From NCBI GenBank assembly GCA_016708905.1, contig JADJEV010000001.1, forward strand, positions 558,001 to 622,000: a stretch of DNA of 64,000 nt, given 5' to 3'. A program made the position numbers and the translations under genes. Each line of letters begins with the position of its first letter. The first letter of the stretch is position 1. The notes below the pieces were generated by a model. The model was given only the letters and a program-made list of their open reading frames with translations, had not been told where the DNA came from and searched no databases. This document shows, in pieces, positions 19,292 to 28,249 of the stretch. The stretch comes from Candidatus Methylophosphatis roskildensis (GTDB lineage: Bacteria > Pseudomonadota > Gammaproteobacteria > Burkholderiales > Rhodocyclaceae).

Positions 19292-21007
19292 TCATGCTGT
19301 CTCCGCCACCCGCCAGCCGAGTTCACGATGCAACGCGAGGTGGCGTGGTGTCCACGAATTCGGACTCTTGGCGACGAAGTGGTAGCGCGCCACGTGATAG
19401 CTCGGATCGAATCCATAGAAGTTCCGGCGCATATGCTTCAGCTCTTCCTGCCGGTAGCGGGCGAGCGGTTTCTCGGCCTCGTCGTGCGCGCGCCGCGCCC
19501 GCTTGGCGTCGAGTCGCGAGGCGAAATCCGGCGCCTGTGCCAGCGCCTGCGCACGCGTGGACACCTGTTCTGCGAACGCCGCCGGGGCGACGTCGATGCT
19601 CGCGTCGATCAATTCCTCGCGCAGCGCCTGCGGTGCGGGCAGCGGCAGGCGGTTGGTCATGATGCGCCGCGCATGGTCGGCGCCGACGCGCCGCGGCAGC
19701 TGGTAAGTCCAGTACTCCGAGCCGTAGAGGTTGCCCATGTTCTTGTAATGTGGATTGAGAATCACGCCGGCGCGTGCCCAGACCTGATCGGCCGCCAGCG
19801 CCAGGAACGCGCCGCCAGCGCCGGCATTGCCGCACAGCGCGGCCACTGTCAGCTGCGTATCGGTCTCGATGACATCGCGGGCGAAGTCGTCGATGGCGTT
19901 GATGTTGGCCCACGATTCGTCGGCCGGGCTGTCGGCGGCCTCGATCGTGTTGAGGTGGATGCCATTGCTCCAGAAGTCTCTGCCGCCCTCCAGCACGATA
20001 ACCCGTGTCGGACGCGAGCGCGCAAACGCAAAGGCCTCGCGCAGCCGCCGGCACTGATTGGTCGACATCGCACCGTTGTAGAACTCGAAGGCGAGATAGC
20101 CGACTGCGCCGTCCTCGCGGTAGGTGAGTTCGCTCCATTGCGCGCCATCATCGCGCATCAACGGTGCGGCAAGTTCGGTCAGGCCTGCTGCCTGCGCCGC
20201 GAAGGCGATCGTCGGCGGCAGCTTGACAGCGCCGTCGTGGTCGACCCGCCGGACATGGCCGATCCACAGCGCACCATCGATAGTCAGCCGCAGCAGCGCG
20301 CCGTCGCGCCGCGCAACGATCTCGCCTGGCATACCGTCCGGGCGTCGCGCTTCGGCGTGTACATCGAACAGATTGCACGGCACACCGAACAACTGGTCGG
20401 CGACGCCAGGAAAGCCATCGGCCGCATTGAGTTTCGCGATGACGGTGGCGGTGTCGTCGCGCGACCAGTCGATGCGGCGATCGGTCTGGCGCATCAGCGG
20501 CCGCAATTGCCCGCGCGCCGCCGCTGTCGCCAGCGGTATTGGAATGAAGCTGCCCGACGCAAAGCGCTCGACCGCCGCGAGCACTGCACGGCTGGCGGCC
20601 TCGGTGACCTCGTTGCGATAAATGCTGGATTTCTTGGCACGGCGCATCGGGAAGCTCTCGGACGCCCAGATGTCGCCCGCATCCATCTCGGCGTTCGCCT
20701 GCAGCACCGTGACGCCCCACTCGCGTTCGCCGTTCTGGATTGCCCAGTCGAGCGCGGACGGTCCGCGATCTCCGGGAATTCCTGGGTGAACGATCAGGCA
20801 GACATTGCGCGACCAGATCGAATCGGGAATCGCACGGCGTAGATAGGGCGCGACGATCAGATCGGGACGAAACAGCGCCACGGCTTCTTCGGCCACCGAA
20901 TCGGAGATGTCGAACTCGATCGAGACCACATGCCCCCGCGCGCGCAGTTCGCTGAACAGGCGCTGGGTGAGGCTGTTGAAGCTGTGCGTCAGGAACAGGA
21001 TGCGCAT
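19292..21007 (-). CDS. hypX: HypX, hydrogenase maturation protein making CO from formyl-tetrahydrofolate
   Basis: A 571-residue two-domain protein. The N-terminal half is a formyltransferase-like domain (MRILFLTHSFNSLTQRLFSE; VHPGIPGDRGPSALDWAIQN; EMDAGDIWAS). The C-terminal half is an enoyl-CoA hydratase/crotonase-like domain (YNGAMSTNQCRRL, GGRDFWSNGIHLN, NAGAGGAFLALAADQVWA). Known HypX converts formyl-THF to CO, supplying the active-site CO ligand of [NiFe]-hydrogenases in air, so its presence suggests an aerobic or oxygen-tolerant hydrogenase. The start at ATG 21007 drops a 34-codon Ser/Arg-rich extension that runs through the repeat tract. Confidence 0.93.
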   Translation of the reverse strand: MRILFLTHSFNSLTQRLFSELRARGHVVSIEFDISDSVAEEAVALFRPDLIVAPYLRRAIPDSIWSRNVCLIVHPGIPGDRGPSALDWAIQNGEREWGVTVLQANAEMDAGDIWASESFPMRRAKKSSIYRNEVTEAASRAVLAAVERFASGSFIPIPLATAAARGQLRPLMRQTDRRIDWSRDDTATVIAKLNAADGFPGVADQLFGVPCNLFDVHAEARRPDGMPGEIVARRDGALLRLTIDGALWIGHVRRVDHDGAVKLPPTIAFAAQAAGLTELAAPLMRDDGAQWSELTYREDGAVGYLAFEFYNGAMSTNQCRRLREAFAFARSRPTRVIVLEGGRDFWSNGIHLNTIEAADSPADESWANINAIDDFARDVIETDTQLTVAALCGNAGAGGAFLALAADQVWARAGVILNPHYKNMGNLYGSEYWTYQLPRRVGADHARRIMTNRLPLPAPQALREELIDASIDVAPAAFAEQVSTRAQALAQAPDFASRLDAKRARRAHDEAEKPLARYRQEELKHMRRNFYGFDPSYHVARYHFVAKSPNSWTPRHLALHRELGWRVAETA

Positions 21008-21015
21008 GAGGTTCA

Positions 21016-21177
21016 GTGACCGGTGACTAGTGACGGGTGACGAGTGACGGGTGGATGTCGATTGGATGGGAGCCGAGAACCACGAACGAGCGATGGCTTT
21101 GCATCGCAAGGTGCGCGGCGTATTCCATGGCGCGCGTCACCCGTCACCCGTCACCTGTCACCCGTCACCCGTCACCG
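21016..21177. repeat. Palindromic heptad-repeat tract (locus 2)
   Basis: Left arm 21016-21053 has about five GTGACGG-like units; right arm 21134-21177 has about six CCGTCAC units. The arms are complementary and are separated by about 80 unrelated bases. It fills the hypE-hypX gap, so the transcript could form a long hairpin there. Confidence 0.75.
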
Positions 21178-21180
21178 CCC

Positions 21181-22239
21181 TCAACATATTCTCGGCAACT
21201 GCTCGCCCGACAGCCAATCCACGATGCGCTTGCCGCCGAACGCGGTCTTCATCTGCACGAAATGGTGCGTATCGGCATGTACCTCGCCGATGCGCGCCGC
21301 GTAGGTGCCGAGCGGATGGGCACGCATCGCAGCGAGCAGCAGGTCGGCGTGCTCCGTTGCGCAGATCGCGACCAGCTTGCCTTCGTTCGCGACGTAGAGC
21401 GGATCGAGACCGAGGAACTCGCAGGCCGCGTTGACCTGCGGCTGCACCGGGATCGCGGCCTCCTCGAGCATCATGCCGACGCCGGCCTGCCGGGCGATTT
21501 CGTTCAGTGTGGTGGCAAGCCCGCCGCGCGTCGGGTCGCGCAGCACGTGGATGTCGGGCACCGCATCAACCATCGAGGCGACCAGGCCATGCAACGCCGC
21601 GGTGTCCGAGACGATCTCGGTATCGAACGCGAGTGATTCGCGCTTGCTCATGATCGCCGTTCCATGATCGCCGACAAAGCCGGAGACCAGAATGGCATCG
21701 CCGGGGCGCGCCCGGTCGCCGGAGACGTTTACACCCGGCGGCACCACGCCGATGCCGGTGGTGGTGATGAACACACCGTCGCCCTTGCCCTGCTCGACGA
21801 CTTTGGTGTCGCCGGTGACGATCGGCACGCCGGCCTCGCGCGCGGCACGCGCCATCGAATCGACGATGCGCGCCAGCTCGCCCAGCGCGAAACCTTCCTC
21901 GATAATGAAACTCGCGGCCAGGTAGAGCGGCTTCGCACCGGCCATTGCGACATCGTTGATCGTGCCATGCACCGACAGACAGCCGATGTCGCCGCCGGGG
22001 AAGAACAGCGGCGAGACCACATGCGAATCGGTTGCCATGACCATGCGGCTGCCGGGAACCGTGGCGATGGCGAAATTCGCCTGGTCGTTCTGTTGACGCA
22101 GCCATTCGTTATCGAATGCCTTGAGGAACAGTTCTTCGATCAGTTGCGCCATCGCCCGACCGCCCGCCCCGTGGCTCATGTCGACCCGGCCGTGCTTGAG
22201 ATCGAGCGGGCGGACATAACCCTTCTTCATTTCCGCCAT
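21181..22239 (-). CDS. hypE: HypE, carbamoyl dehydratase of hydrogenase maturation
   Basis: A 352-residue AIR-synthase/ThiL-fold ATPase. It has DMSHGAGGRAMAQLIEELF at the N-terminus, DSHVVSPLFFPGGDIG, VTGDTKVVEQGK, RDPTRGGLATTLNEIA and the conserved C-terminal tail LPRIC, whose Cys receives the carbamoyl group from HypF and is dehydrated to thiocyanate (CN ligand). ATG 22239 is used; MKKGYVRP at 22230 is an alternative. The 83-codon open extension overlaps hypD and is rejected. It follows hypD by 10 bases. Confidence 0.95.
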   Translation of the reverse strand: MAEMKKGYVRPLDLKHGRVDMSHGAGGRAMAQLIEELFLKAFDNEWLRQQNDQANFAIATVPGSRMVMATDSHVVSPLFFPGGDIGCLSVHGTINDVAMAGAKPLYLAASFIIEEGFALGELARIVDSMARAAREAGVPIVTGDTKVVEQGKGDGVFITTTGIGVVPPGVNVSGDRARPGDAILVSGFVGDHGTAIMSKRESLAFDTEIVSDTAALHGLVASMVDAVPDIHVLRDPTRGGLATTLNEIARQAGVGMMLEEAAIPVQPQVNAACEFLGLDPLYVANEGKLVAICATEHADLLLAAMRAHPLGTYAARIGEVHADTHHFVQMKTAFGGKRIVDWLSGEQLPRIC

Positions 22240-22249
22240 GATCCTTCCG

Positions 22250-23401
22250 TCAGGCGGCCACCACATCGATGTCGCGGAAGCGCCCGTAGGTGAAGTGTGC
22301 CGCGCAAGCGCCTTCGGACGACACCATGCAGGAACCCATCGGATTTTCCGGCGTGCACACGGTTGCGAACAGCTTGCAGTCCTGCGGCTTCTTGACGCCG
22401 CGCAGAATCGCGCCGCATTCGCAGGCCTTGTTGTCGGCCACCGACCGGTATTCGAGGGCGAATTTCGCTTCGGCGTCGTGCGCCGCAAAGTCTGCGCGGA
22501 TACGCAGCGCCGAGTACGGTACCTCGCCCAGCCCGCGCCACTCGAAGCTGCGGCGCAACTCGAACACCTCGCTCACCAGTTGCTGCGCCTTGAGATTGCC
22601 CTCGCGCGTGACCGCGCGGGTGAACTCGTTCTCGACCTCGGCCCGGCCTTCGTTGACCTGCCGTACCAGCATGCGGATCGCCTGCATCACGTCGAGCGGC
22701 TCGAAACCGGCGATCACCACCGGCTTGCGGTATTCCTCGGCAAAGAACTCGTAAGGCTGCGAGCCGATCACCGTGCTGACATGGGCCGGGCCGACGAAAC
22801 CGTCGAGCGGCACAGTGCCGTATTGGCGCACTTCGGGTGATTCGAGAATGCTGGAGATCGCCGCCGGGGTCAGCACGTGATTGCACAGCACGCTGAAGTT
22901 GGCCAGCCCTTCGGCCTTCGCCTGCTTGATGACCAGCGCAGTTGGCGGCGTGGTGGTCTCGAATCCGATGGCGAAGAACACCACCTCGCGCTGCGGCTCG
23001 GCGCGCGCCAGCGCCAGCGCGTCGGTCGCCGAGTAGATCATGCGGATGTCCGCACGTGTCTTGTCAACCAGGGCTTTCGCCTTGAGCAGCGAGAGGCTCT
23101 CGGAGGCCGGCACCCGCATGCAATCGCCATAGGTGCAGATGGTGACGCCGCGCTCCAGCGCGAGCTCGATCGCCAAATCGATGCGCCCGATCGGCAGCAC
23201 GCATACCGGGCAGCCGGGGCCGTGGATCATGCGCACGTTGGGCGGCAACAGATCGGTCACGCCATAGCGCGAGATCGCGTGGGTGTGGCCGCCGCAGAAC
23301 TCCATGAAACTGTAATTGCGATCGGCGCGCGCTTCTCGTGTGATCGCCGCAGCCAGACCGCGCGCCACATCGCCGTCGCGGAATTCGTCAACGTATTTCA
23401 T
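22250..23401 (-). CDS. hypD: HypD, Fe-S scaffold for Fe(CN)2CO assembly
   Basis: A 383-residue protein with all HypD signatures: FMEFCGGHTHAISRYG, GPGCPVCVLP, CTYGDCMRVP, FFAIGFETTTPP, LCNHVLTP and, near the C-terminus, the 4Fe-4S ligands in CECGAILRG, DCKLFATVCTPENPMGSC and EGACAA. With HypC it carries the Fe atom on which CN and CO are placed. Full family length. Its ATG overlaps the hypC stop (ATGA). Confidence 0.97.
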   Translation of the reverse strand: MKYVDEFRDGDVARGLAAAITREARADRNYSFMEFCGGHTHAISRYGVTDLLPPNVRMIHGPGCPVCVLPIGRIDLAIELALERGVTICTYGDCMRVPASESLSLLKAKALVDKTRADIRMIYSATDALALARAEPQREVVFFAIGFETTTPPTALVIKQAKAEGLANFSVLCNHVLTPAAISSILESPEVRQYGTVPLDGFVGPAHVSTVIGSQPYEFFAEEYRKPVVIAGFEPLDVMQAIRMLVRQVNEGRAEVENEFTRAVTREGNLKAQQLVSEVFELRRSFEWRGLGEVPYSALRIRADFAAHDAEAKFALEYRSVADNKACECGAILRGVKKPQDCKLFATVCTPENPMGSCMVSSEGACAAHFTYGRFRDIDVVAA

Positions 23402-23628
23402 TGCGGCGGCAGCGCGGCGGCGATTTCGGCAAACAGCGAGAGGGTTATCGCCGCCTCATCTGGATCGAGCTTCGACAGCGCGTGGCCGACATGCACGATC
23501 ACATAGTCGCCGATATCCGCGCCGTCGATCAGCGCCAGCGAGATTTCCTTGCGCACGCCGCCCAGGTCGACGACTGCCATGTCACCTTCGAGCTTGTGCG
23601 TGATGCGTGCCGGGATGGCCAAACACAT
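23398..23628 (-). CDS. hypC: HypC/HupF-family hydrogenase chaperone
   Basis: A 76-residue protein starting MCLAIPARI; the Cys2 is the residue that binds the Fe(CN)2CO unit and the large-subunit precursor. GDYVIVHVGHALSKLDPDEA is the typical second motif. It works as a complex with HypD. It is separated from hypF by 7 bases and overlaps hypD by 4. Confidence 0.96.
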   Translation of the reverse strand: MCLAIPARITHKLEGDMAVVDLGGVRKEISLALIDGADIGDYVIVHVGHALSKLDPDEAAITLSLFAEIAAALPPQ

Positions 23629-23635
23629 GTTCCGA

Positions 23636-26038
23636 TCACCTCATGAAATGTTGCGCCGCGACCCATGCCTGTCCGAGCGCCAGTCCGCCGTCATTGGGCG
23701 GCACGGCACGTGCAGCCAGTACCTTCAACCCGCGTGCATCGAGTCGCGCGGACAAGCCGCGCGAGACGATGCGATTGAGAAAACAGCCGCCGCCGAGCGC
23801 GACAGTGCGAATGCCGGTTCGCTGCGCGGCCGTCCACACCCAGGCATCGAGTGCGGCGATCAGCGTAGCGTGAAAGCGGGCGGCGCCGCGCGTGGCATCA
23901 CGCTCGTGGCTCAGCGCGGCGAGCAGCGGCAGCAGATCGAGGGTGCCATCGGCCTGCACGGCAAAGCTGTCCTCCGCGGCGACCTCACCGTACTCCTCGG
24001 CCAGGCCTTCGAGCAGCATCGCGGCCTGCCCTTCGAACGACATCATATCGCGCACACCGAGCAGGCCGGCTGCCGCGTCGAACCAGCGGCCCATGCTGCT
24101 GGTCGTCGGGCAGCGCGAAGCGCGCTCGAGCATCTGGCAAATCGCATCGGCCGCCGCTTGATGCGCGAACCGCTGGCCGATGGCATCGCCCTGCCCGAGC
24201 GCGTGCAGCGCGCTTGCCGCCATGCGCCAAGGCTCGCGCGCGGCGCGGTCGGCACCCGGCAACGCGAGTTTGCGCAGGTGGCCGAGGCGCTCGAATCGCG
24301 CGCCGTCGACGCGCAGCAACTCACCACCCCATGCAGCGCCGTCGCTGCCCAGGCCCACGCCGTCGAGTGCCAGGCCGAGCACCACTTGGTCGACGCGGTG
24401 CTCCGCCAGTACGGCGGCGACGTGGGCATGGTGGTGCTGCACGCCGACCGCCTGCAGGCCGCGTTTCTGTGCGTACTCGACGGCGGCACGGGTACTGAAG
24501 AAATCGGGATGCAGGTCGTGCGCGACGAACTGCGGCGTGACGTCGAGCACGACCTGCATGTGCTCGATGGTTTCCAGCAGCGCCTCGCAGGTGGCAGCGT
24601 TGTCCAGATCGCCGATATGCGGCGAAACGAAGGCCTCGTCGCCGCGGGTCAACGCCACACTGTTCTTGTACCATGCGCCGAAAGCGAGTACCGGCGGAAC
24701 CCACCGGGCCAGCCGGATCGGCCGCGGCGTGTAGCCGCGGGCACGGCGGACGAAGTGAGCGGTGAGGGGTAAGGGGTCAGGGGTGAGGGGTGACGGGTGA
24801 GGGGAAACGGCGGCAGCCTCACGCCTCGCGCCTCCCTCCTCACTCCTCACCGTAATGACGCTATCGTCGCAGCGTGCGACGATCTCGCGGTCGTGCATCA
24901 GGTAGAAATCGCCAATGCCGCGCAGACGTTCGATCGCTTCATCATTGTCGGCCACCAGCGGTTCGCCGTGCGGATTGGCGCTGGTCATCACCAAAACGAG
25001 CGGCTGCACCGAATCGAGCCAAGCCGTGCCGGTCAGCCGGCCGGCCGCCTGGTGGAACAGCAGATAGTGCAGCGGTGTGTAGGGCAGCATGACGCCGAGC
25101 CAGGCAAGGCCGGGGGCGACGCCGGGCAGCATTTCGTCAGCGCCCGGACGCTTCTCGAGCAGGACGATCGGCCGCTCGGGCGAGTCGAGCAGAGCGCGCT
25201 CGTCCTCGCCGACGTGCACGAATTCGCGCGCCGATTCGGTGCCGGCGAGCATCAGCGCAAATGGCTTCTCCTCGCGCTGCTTGCGGCTGCGCAGGCGCGC
25301 AACCGCCTCGCCGTTGCACGCATCGCAGGCCAGATGAAAACCACCGAGGCCTTTGATGGCGACGATCTCGCCGCGCTGGATGGCACCCAGCGCGGCGACA
25401 ATGACGTCGCCCTGGACCAGCTCGGTGCCGGATGCGTCGGCCAGCCACAACCTGGGGCCGCACGAGGGACAGGCGTTCGGTTCCGCATGGAAGCGCCGGT
25501 GCGCCGGATCGCGATATTCCGACTCGCAAGTCGGGCATTGGGTAAACGCCGACATGCTGGTACGTGCACGGTCATAGGGCAGGCTGCGGGTGATCGTGTA
25601 ACGCGGGCCGCATTGCGTGCAGTTGATGAACGGGTAACGATAGCGACGGTCGCGCGGGTTGAACAGCTCGATCAGACAATCGTCGCAGACCGCGCTGTCG
25701 GGCCCGATCGCGGTCCGCATCTGCCCACCGGCTGCGGGGGCGCTGTCGGCGATCACGAAACCCTCCTGGCAGCCCGTGCAGGTGCACGTCTCGACCTCGA
25801 TGTGTTCGATGCGCGAGCGCGGCGGGGCGTCCTGCGCAAGCCGCTCGCGAAACACCGCCAGTGCGCTTGGCTTGCCGCAGACTTCGATGAACACGCCGTC
25901 GCCGTCGTTGCGCACGTGACCCTGCAGATTGAGCTCGGTCGCCAGCCGCCACACGAACGGCCGAAAGCCGACGCCCTGCACCAGTCCGCGGCAGCGCAGA
26001 TGCAGGGCGTGGGTGTGGATTCGCGAATCCATCAGCAT
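23636..26038 (-). CDS. hypF: HypF carbamoyltransferase, with an in-frame repeat-derived insert
   Basis: About 800 residues. Domains in order: acylphosphatase (RGLVQGVGFRPFVWRLA), zinc-finger pair (CDDCLIEL; INCTQCGPRYT; CPTCESEYRD; CPSCGPRLW), YrdC-like (GEIVAIKGLGGFHLACDA, LVMTSANPHGEP) and Kae1-like carbamoyltransferase (GVQHHHAHVAAVLAEH, GLALDGVGLG, GGGCFLNRI). It moves carbamoyl from carbamoyl phosphate to HypE. Between the YrdC and Kae1-like domains, at about residues 397-427, lies a Pro/Ser/Leu-rich insert absent from the family pattern; its DNA is a degenerate repeat tract. Start chosen at ATG 26038 (another at 26032), 7 bases after hypB. Confidence 0.94.
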   Translation of the reverse strand: MLMDSRIHTHALHLRCRGLVQGVGFRPFVWRLATELNLQGHVRNDGDGVFIEVCGKPSALAVFRERLAQDAPPRSRIEHIEVETCTCTGCQEGFVIADSAPAAGGQMRTAIGPDSAVCDDCLIELFNPRDRRYRYPFINCTQCGPRYTITRSLPYDRARTSMSAFTQCPTCESEYRDPAHRRFHAEPNACPSCGPRLWLADASGTELVQGDVIVAALGAIQRGEIVAIKGLGGFHLACDACNGEAVARLRSRKQREEKPFALMLAGTESAREFVHVGEDERALLDSPERPIVLLEKRPGADEMLPGVAPGLAWLGVMLPYTPLHYLLFHQAAGRLTGTAWLDSVQPLVLVMTSANPHGEPLVADNDEAIERLRGIGDFYLMHDREIVARCDDSVITVRSEEGGARREAAAVSPHPSPLTPDPLPLTAHFVRRARGYTPRPIRLARWVPPVLAFGAWYKNSVALTRGDEAFVSPHIGDLDNAATCEALLETIEHMQVVLDVTPQFVAHDLHPDFFSTRAAVEYAQKRGLQAVGVQHHHAHVAAVLAEHRVDQVVLGLALDGVGLGSDGAAWGGELLRVDGARFERLGHLRKLALPGADRAAREPWRMAASALHALGQGDAIGQRFAHQAAADAICQMLERASRCPTTSSMGRWFDAAAGLLGVRDMMSFEGQAAMLLEGLAEEYGEVAAEDSFAVQADGTLDLLPLLAALSHERDATRGAARFHATLIAALDAWVWTAAQRTGIRTVALGGGCFLNRIVSRGLSARLDARGLKVLAARAVPPNDGGLALGQAWVAAQHFMR
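24757..24850. repeat. Palindromic heptad-repeat tract inside hypF (locus 3)
   Basis: Left half carries GTGAGGGGT-like units (GTGAGGGGTAAGGGGTCAGG), right half the complementary CCTCACTCCTCACC. Read on the minus strand it stays open and encodes a segment with PHPSPLTPDPLPLT in the linker of HypF. Its structure matches the intergenic tracts at 19066 and 21016. Confidence 0.7.
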
Positions 26039-26045
26039 CGGACCG

Positions 26046-27104
26046 TCAGCTCTTGAGTCGGGTCGGTTCGGCTTCGAGGTCGGCAACCCGGCCGCGCAAG
26101 GCGGCAACCGTGCCGATGCGCCTGGCGCGCTGCGCGGCGACCCCCTGTTCGATCCAGGCCAGCCATTCCTCGAAACCTTCGCCGCTGGTCGAGGAAGTGC
26201 GAATCACCTCGAGCTCGGGATTCACCCGCCGCGCGTATTCCACGGCCAGCTCGGCATTGAAGGAAAGATGCGGCAGCAGGTCGGCCTTGTTCAGCAGCAT
26301 CACGCTGGCGGCGCGGAACATGTCCGGGTACTTGAGCGGCTTGTCCTCACCCTCGGTCACCGAGAGCACGACGACCTTGTGCGCCTCGCCCAAATCGAAG
26401 GCGGCCGGGCAGACGAGGTTGCCGACGTTCTCGATCATCAGCGCCGAGCCTTCAACGAGGCCGAGCTGCCCGAGCGCACGCCCGACCATGTGCGCATCGA
26501 GGTGGCAACCCTTGCCGGTGTTGATCTGGATCGCCCGCGCGCCGGTCGCGCGGATGCGCTCGGCATCGAAGCTGGTCTGCTGGTCGCCTTCGATCACCGC
26601 CAGCGGCAGCTTCGACTTGAGCGCCTCGATCGTCCTGACCAATAGCGTGGTCTTGCCCGAACCGGGACTCGACACGAGATTGAGTGCAAATACGCCGAGT
26701 TCGTCGAATCGCTTGCGATTGTCCGCCGCGTAGTCGTTGTTCTTCGACAGAATGTCGCGCTCGATCTGCACCATCCTCGCCTGCGACATGCCTGGGGCAT
26801 GGGCGCCGGCCGGCCCGCTGCCGCAATCCACCCGATCCGGAGTAGCACGGGCATGCTGCTCCGCCTCGCCGTGATCTTGGTCGAGCAGATGGCCATGATC
26901 GCGACCGTGCTCGTGCTGGTGAACCGTACCGTCGGCGTGGCGATGCGCCTGGGCGTAGCCATGGGAATGGGCATGCGAGGTATGGGCATGGACGTGACGA
27001 TAGACTGTCCCGTCGGCCGCGACATGCTCGTGTTCGTGGGCATGCTCGTGCGTCTCGCCTTCGATTCGGGTTTCGCCGACGCCGCACCCGCAGGTGGTAC
27101 ACAT
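26046..27104 (-). CDS. hypB: HypB, nickel-binding GTPase with long His-rich N-terminus
   Basis: A 352-residue protein. It starts MCTTCGCGVG, the high-affinity N-terminal nickel site, followed by about 65 residues very rich in His and Asp/Glu (nickel storage). The GTPase domain has NLVSSPGSGKTTLL (P-loop), IEGDQQTSFDAERI, GCHLDAHMV, LMIENVGNLVCPA and the specificity motif NKADLL. It delivers Ni to the hydrogenase large subunit together with HypA. It lies 38 bases after hypA and 7 before hypF. Confidence 0.97.
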   Translation of the reverse strand: MCTTCGCGVGETRIEGETHEHAHEHEHVAADGTVYRHVHAHTSHAHSHGYAQAHRHADGTVHQHEHGRDHGHLLDQDHGEAEQHARATPDRVDCGSGPAGAHAPGMSQARMVQIERDILSKNNDYAADNRKRFDELGVFALNLVSSPGSGKTTLLVRTIEALKSKLPLAVIEGDQQTSFDAERIRATGARAIQINTGKGCHLDAHMVGRALGQLGLVEGSALMIENVGNLVCPAAFDLGEAHKVVVLSVTEGEDKPLKYPDMFRAASVMLLNKADLLPHLSFNAELAVEYARRVNPELEVIRTSSTSGEGFEEWLAWIEQGVAAQRARRIGTVAALRGRVADLEAEPTRLKS

Positions 27105-27142
27105 GGCTTCTCTCCTTCAACAACGAATCGACTGTTCGGAGC

Positions 27143-27484
27143 CTAGTCGACTTCGAGATCCTTGACGCGCATTTCGGTACCCGCCGTCGGCTGCACCTGG
27201 TAGCCGCCACAGCGCGGACAGGCTTCGTACAAGGCCGGCAAGGGCACGCTCGCACTGCACATCATGCACCAGCCGGCACCCGGCACCGTATCGATCTCCA
27301 GCCGCGCGCCTTCTGCCAGCGTAGCGCGTGTGACGGCGTCGAAACAGAAACGCAGCGCCTCGACCTCGACCGAGGACAACTGCCCGATCTCCAGCCGAAC
27401 AGCACGTACTCGCGCAAACCCCTGCTCACGCGCAGCCTCCTCGACGATCTGCAGGACGCCTTCGGCAAGCGACATTTCATGCAT
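27143..27484 (-). CDS. hypA: HypA, nickel insertion protein
   Basis: A 113-residue protein, the exact usual length. It begins MHEMSLAEGVLQIVEEAA; His2 is the nickel ligand. The zinc ribbon is formed by CMMCSASVPL and CPRCGGYQV. It hands nickel to the hydrogenase large subunit with HypB. The open frame upstream of ATG 27484 is not conserved. It is the first gene of the hypABFCDE-X run. Confidence 0.96.
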   Translation of the reverse strand: MHEMSLAEGVLQIVEEAAREQGFARVRAVRLEIGQLSSVEVEALRFCFDAVTRATLAEGARLEIDTVPGAGWCMMCSASVPLPALYEACPRCGGYQVQPTAGTEMRVKDLEVD

Positions 27485-27823
27485 GCTCGACACCGATACG
27501 ATAGGCCAAACAGGGATCAACTGCGAGCAGCGTTGCATGCAAGACCCGCGCCAGCCCTGCCTCGCTCGCACGGCGCCGCACTGTCCATTCAGCTTCAAGG
27601 GTACCGCAAGGGTGGGAACCCCATTCGGTCGGCGCGACGATCATGTGGCAGGTAATCGGCCTGCGAGTGTGAGCAACAAGCCGGCAGTCTGCGGGCGCCA
27701 AGTGGAGCTTGAGGGAGGCCTCCGAATTGACTAGCCTTCGAGCAGGGCCGCGCAGCCGGACCAGCAGGTCCGTAAGCCGACGCGTGCCATTGACGCCGAC
27801 CCCAACCTGAAAGGACCGCAGCC
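27485..27823. other. Divergent intergenic region hypA / VOC protein
   Basis: About 340 bases with no supported gene. It must contain the hyp operon promoter (minus) and the promoter of the VOC gene (plus). I see no convincing sigma-54 or sigma-70 site: a TGGCAC on the minus strand has the following GC at the wrong distance for sigma-54. Confidence 0.5.
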
Positions 27824-28195
27824 ATGCCCAACCCATTCGTGCACGTCGAACTGCAAACCAGGGACTTGCCCAAGGCGAAGGACTTCTATTCGAAGCTTTT
27901 CGACTGGAAGCTCGAGGATATGCCGATGCCGGGGGCCCAGGGCACCTATACGATGATCAGCGTCGGCGAAGGCACGGGCGGCGGCATGTTCCAGAACCCC
28001 GAGCCCAATGTGCCGCCGCATTGGCTGGCCTATGTCGGCGTCGACGACGTACGCGCGATGACGGCCAAAGCCAGGGGACTGGGCGCCACCGTGTGCCTCG
28101 ACGTGATGGAAGTCGGCGACTTCGGCTTGATGAGCGTCATCACCGATCCCACCGGCGCCACGCTGGCGATGTGGCAGGAAAAGCCCAAGAAGTAG
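27824..28195 (+). CDS. VOC (glyoxalase/bleomycin resistance-like) protein
   Basis: A 123-residue single-domain VOC protein: FVHVELQTRDLPKAKDFYSK at the N-terminus, WLAYVGVDDVRAMTAKAR at mid-protein and SVITDPTGATLAMWQ at the end. The His near the start and the sequence around residues 50 and 115 could supply metal ligands, but the C-terminal Glu is not clear (ATLAMWQEK). Enzyme activity cannot be assigned. ATG 27824 is preceded by AAAGGA. Confidence 0.8.
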   Translation: MPNPFVHVELQTRDLPKAKDFYSKLFDWKLEDMPMPGAQGTYTMISVGEGTGGGMFQNPEPNVPPHWLAYVGVDDVRAMTAKARGLGATVCLDVMEVGDFGLMSVITDPTGATLAMWQEKPKK

Positions 28196-28249
28196 CGCAG
28201 GAACTGGCGGCTCGAAGCGGGCTCGCGCTGGCGCAGCTCGCCTGTTGCA

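Noticed and set aside
21016..21177. Repeats resembling a CRISPR array
   Set aside because: Units are 7 bases long, contiguous, degenerate and mirrored; there are no spacers and no cas genes.
27485..27823. Sigma-54 promoter upstream of hypA
   Set aside because: A TGGCAC is present on the minus strand but the following GC is one base too close, and no enhancer site is seen.
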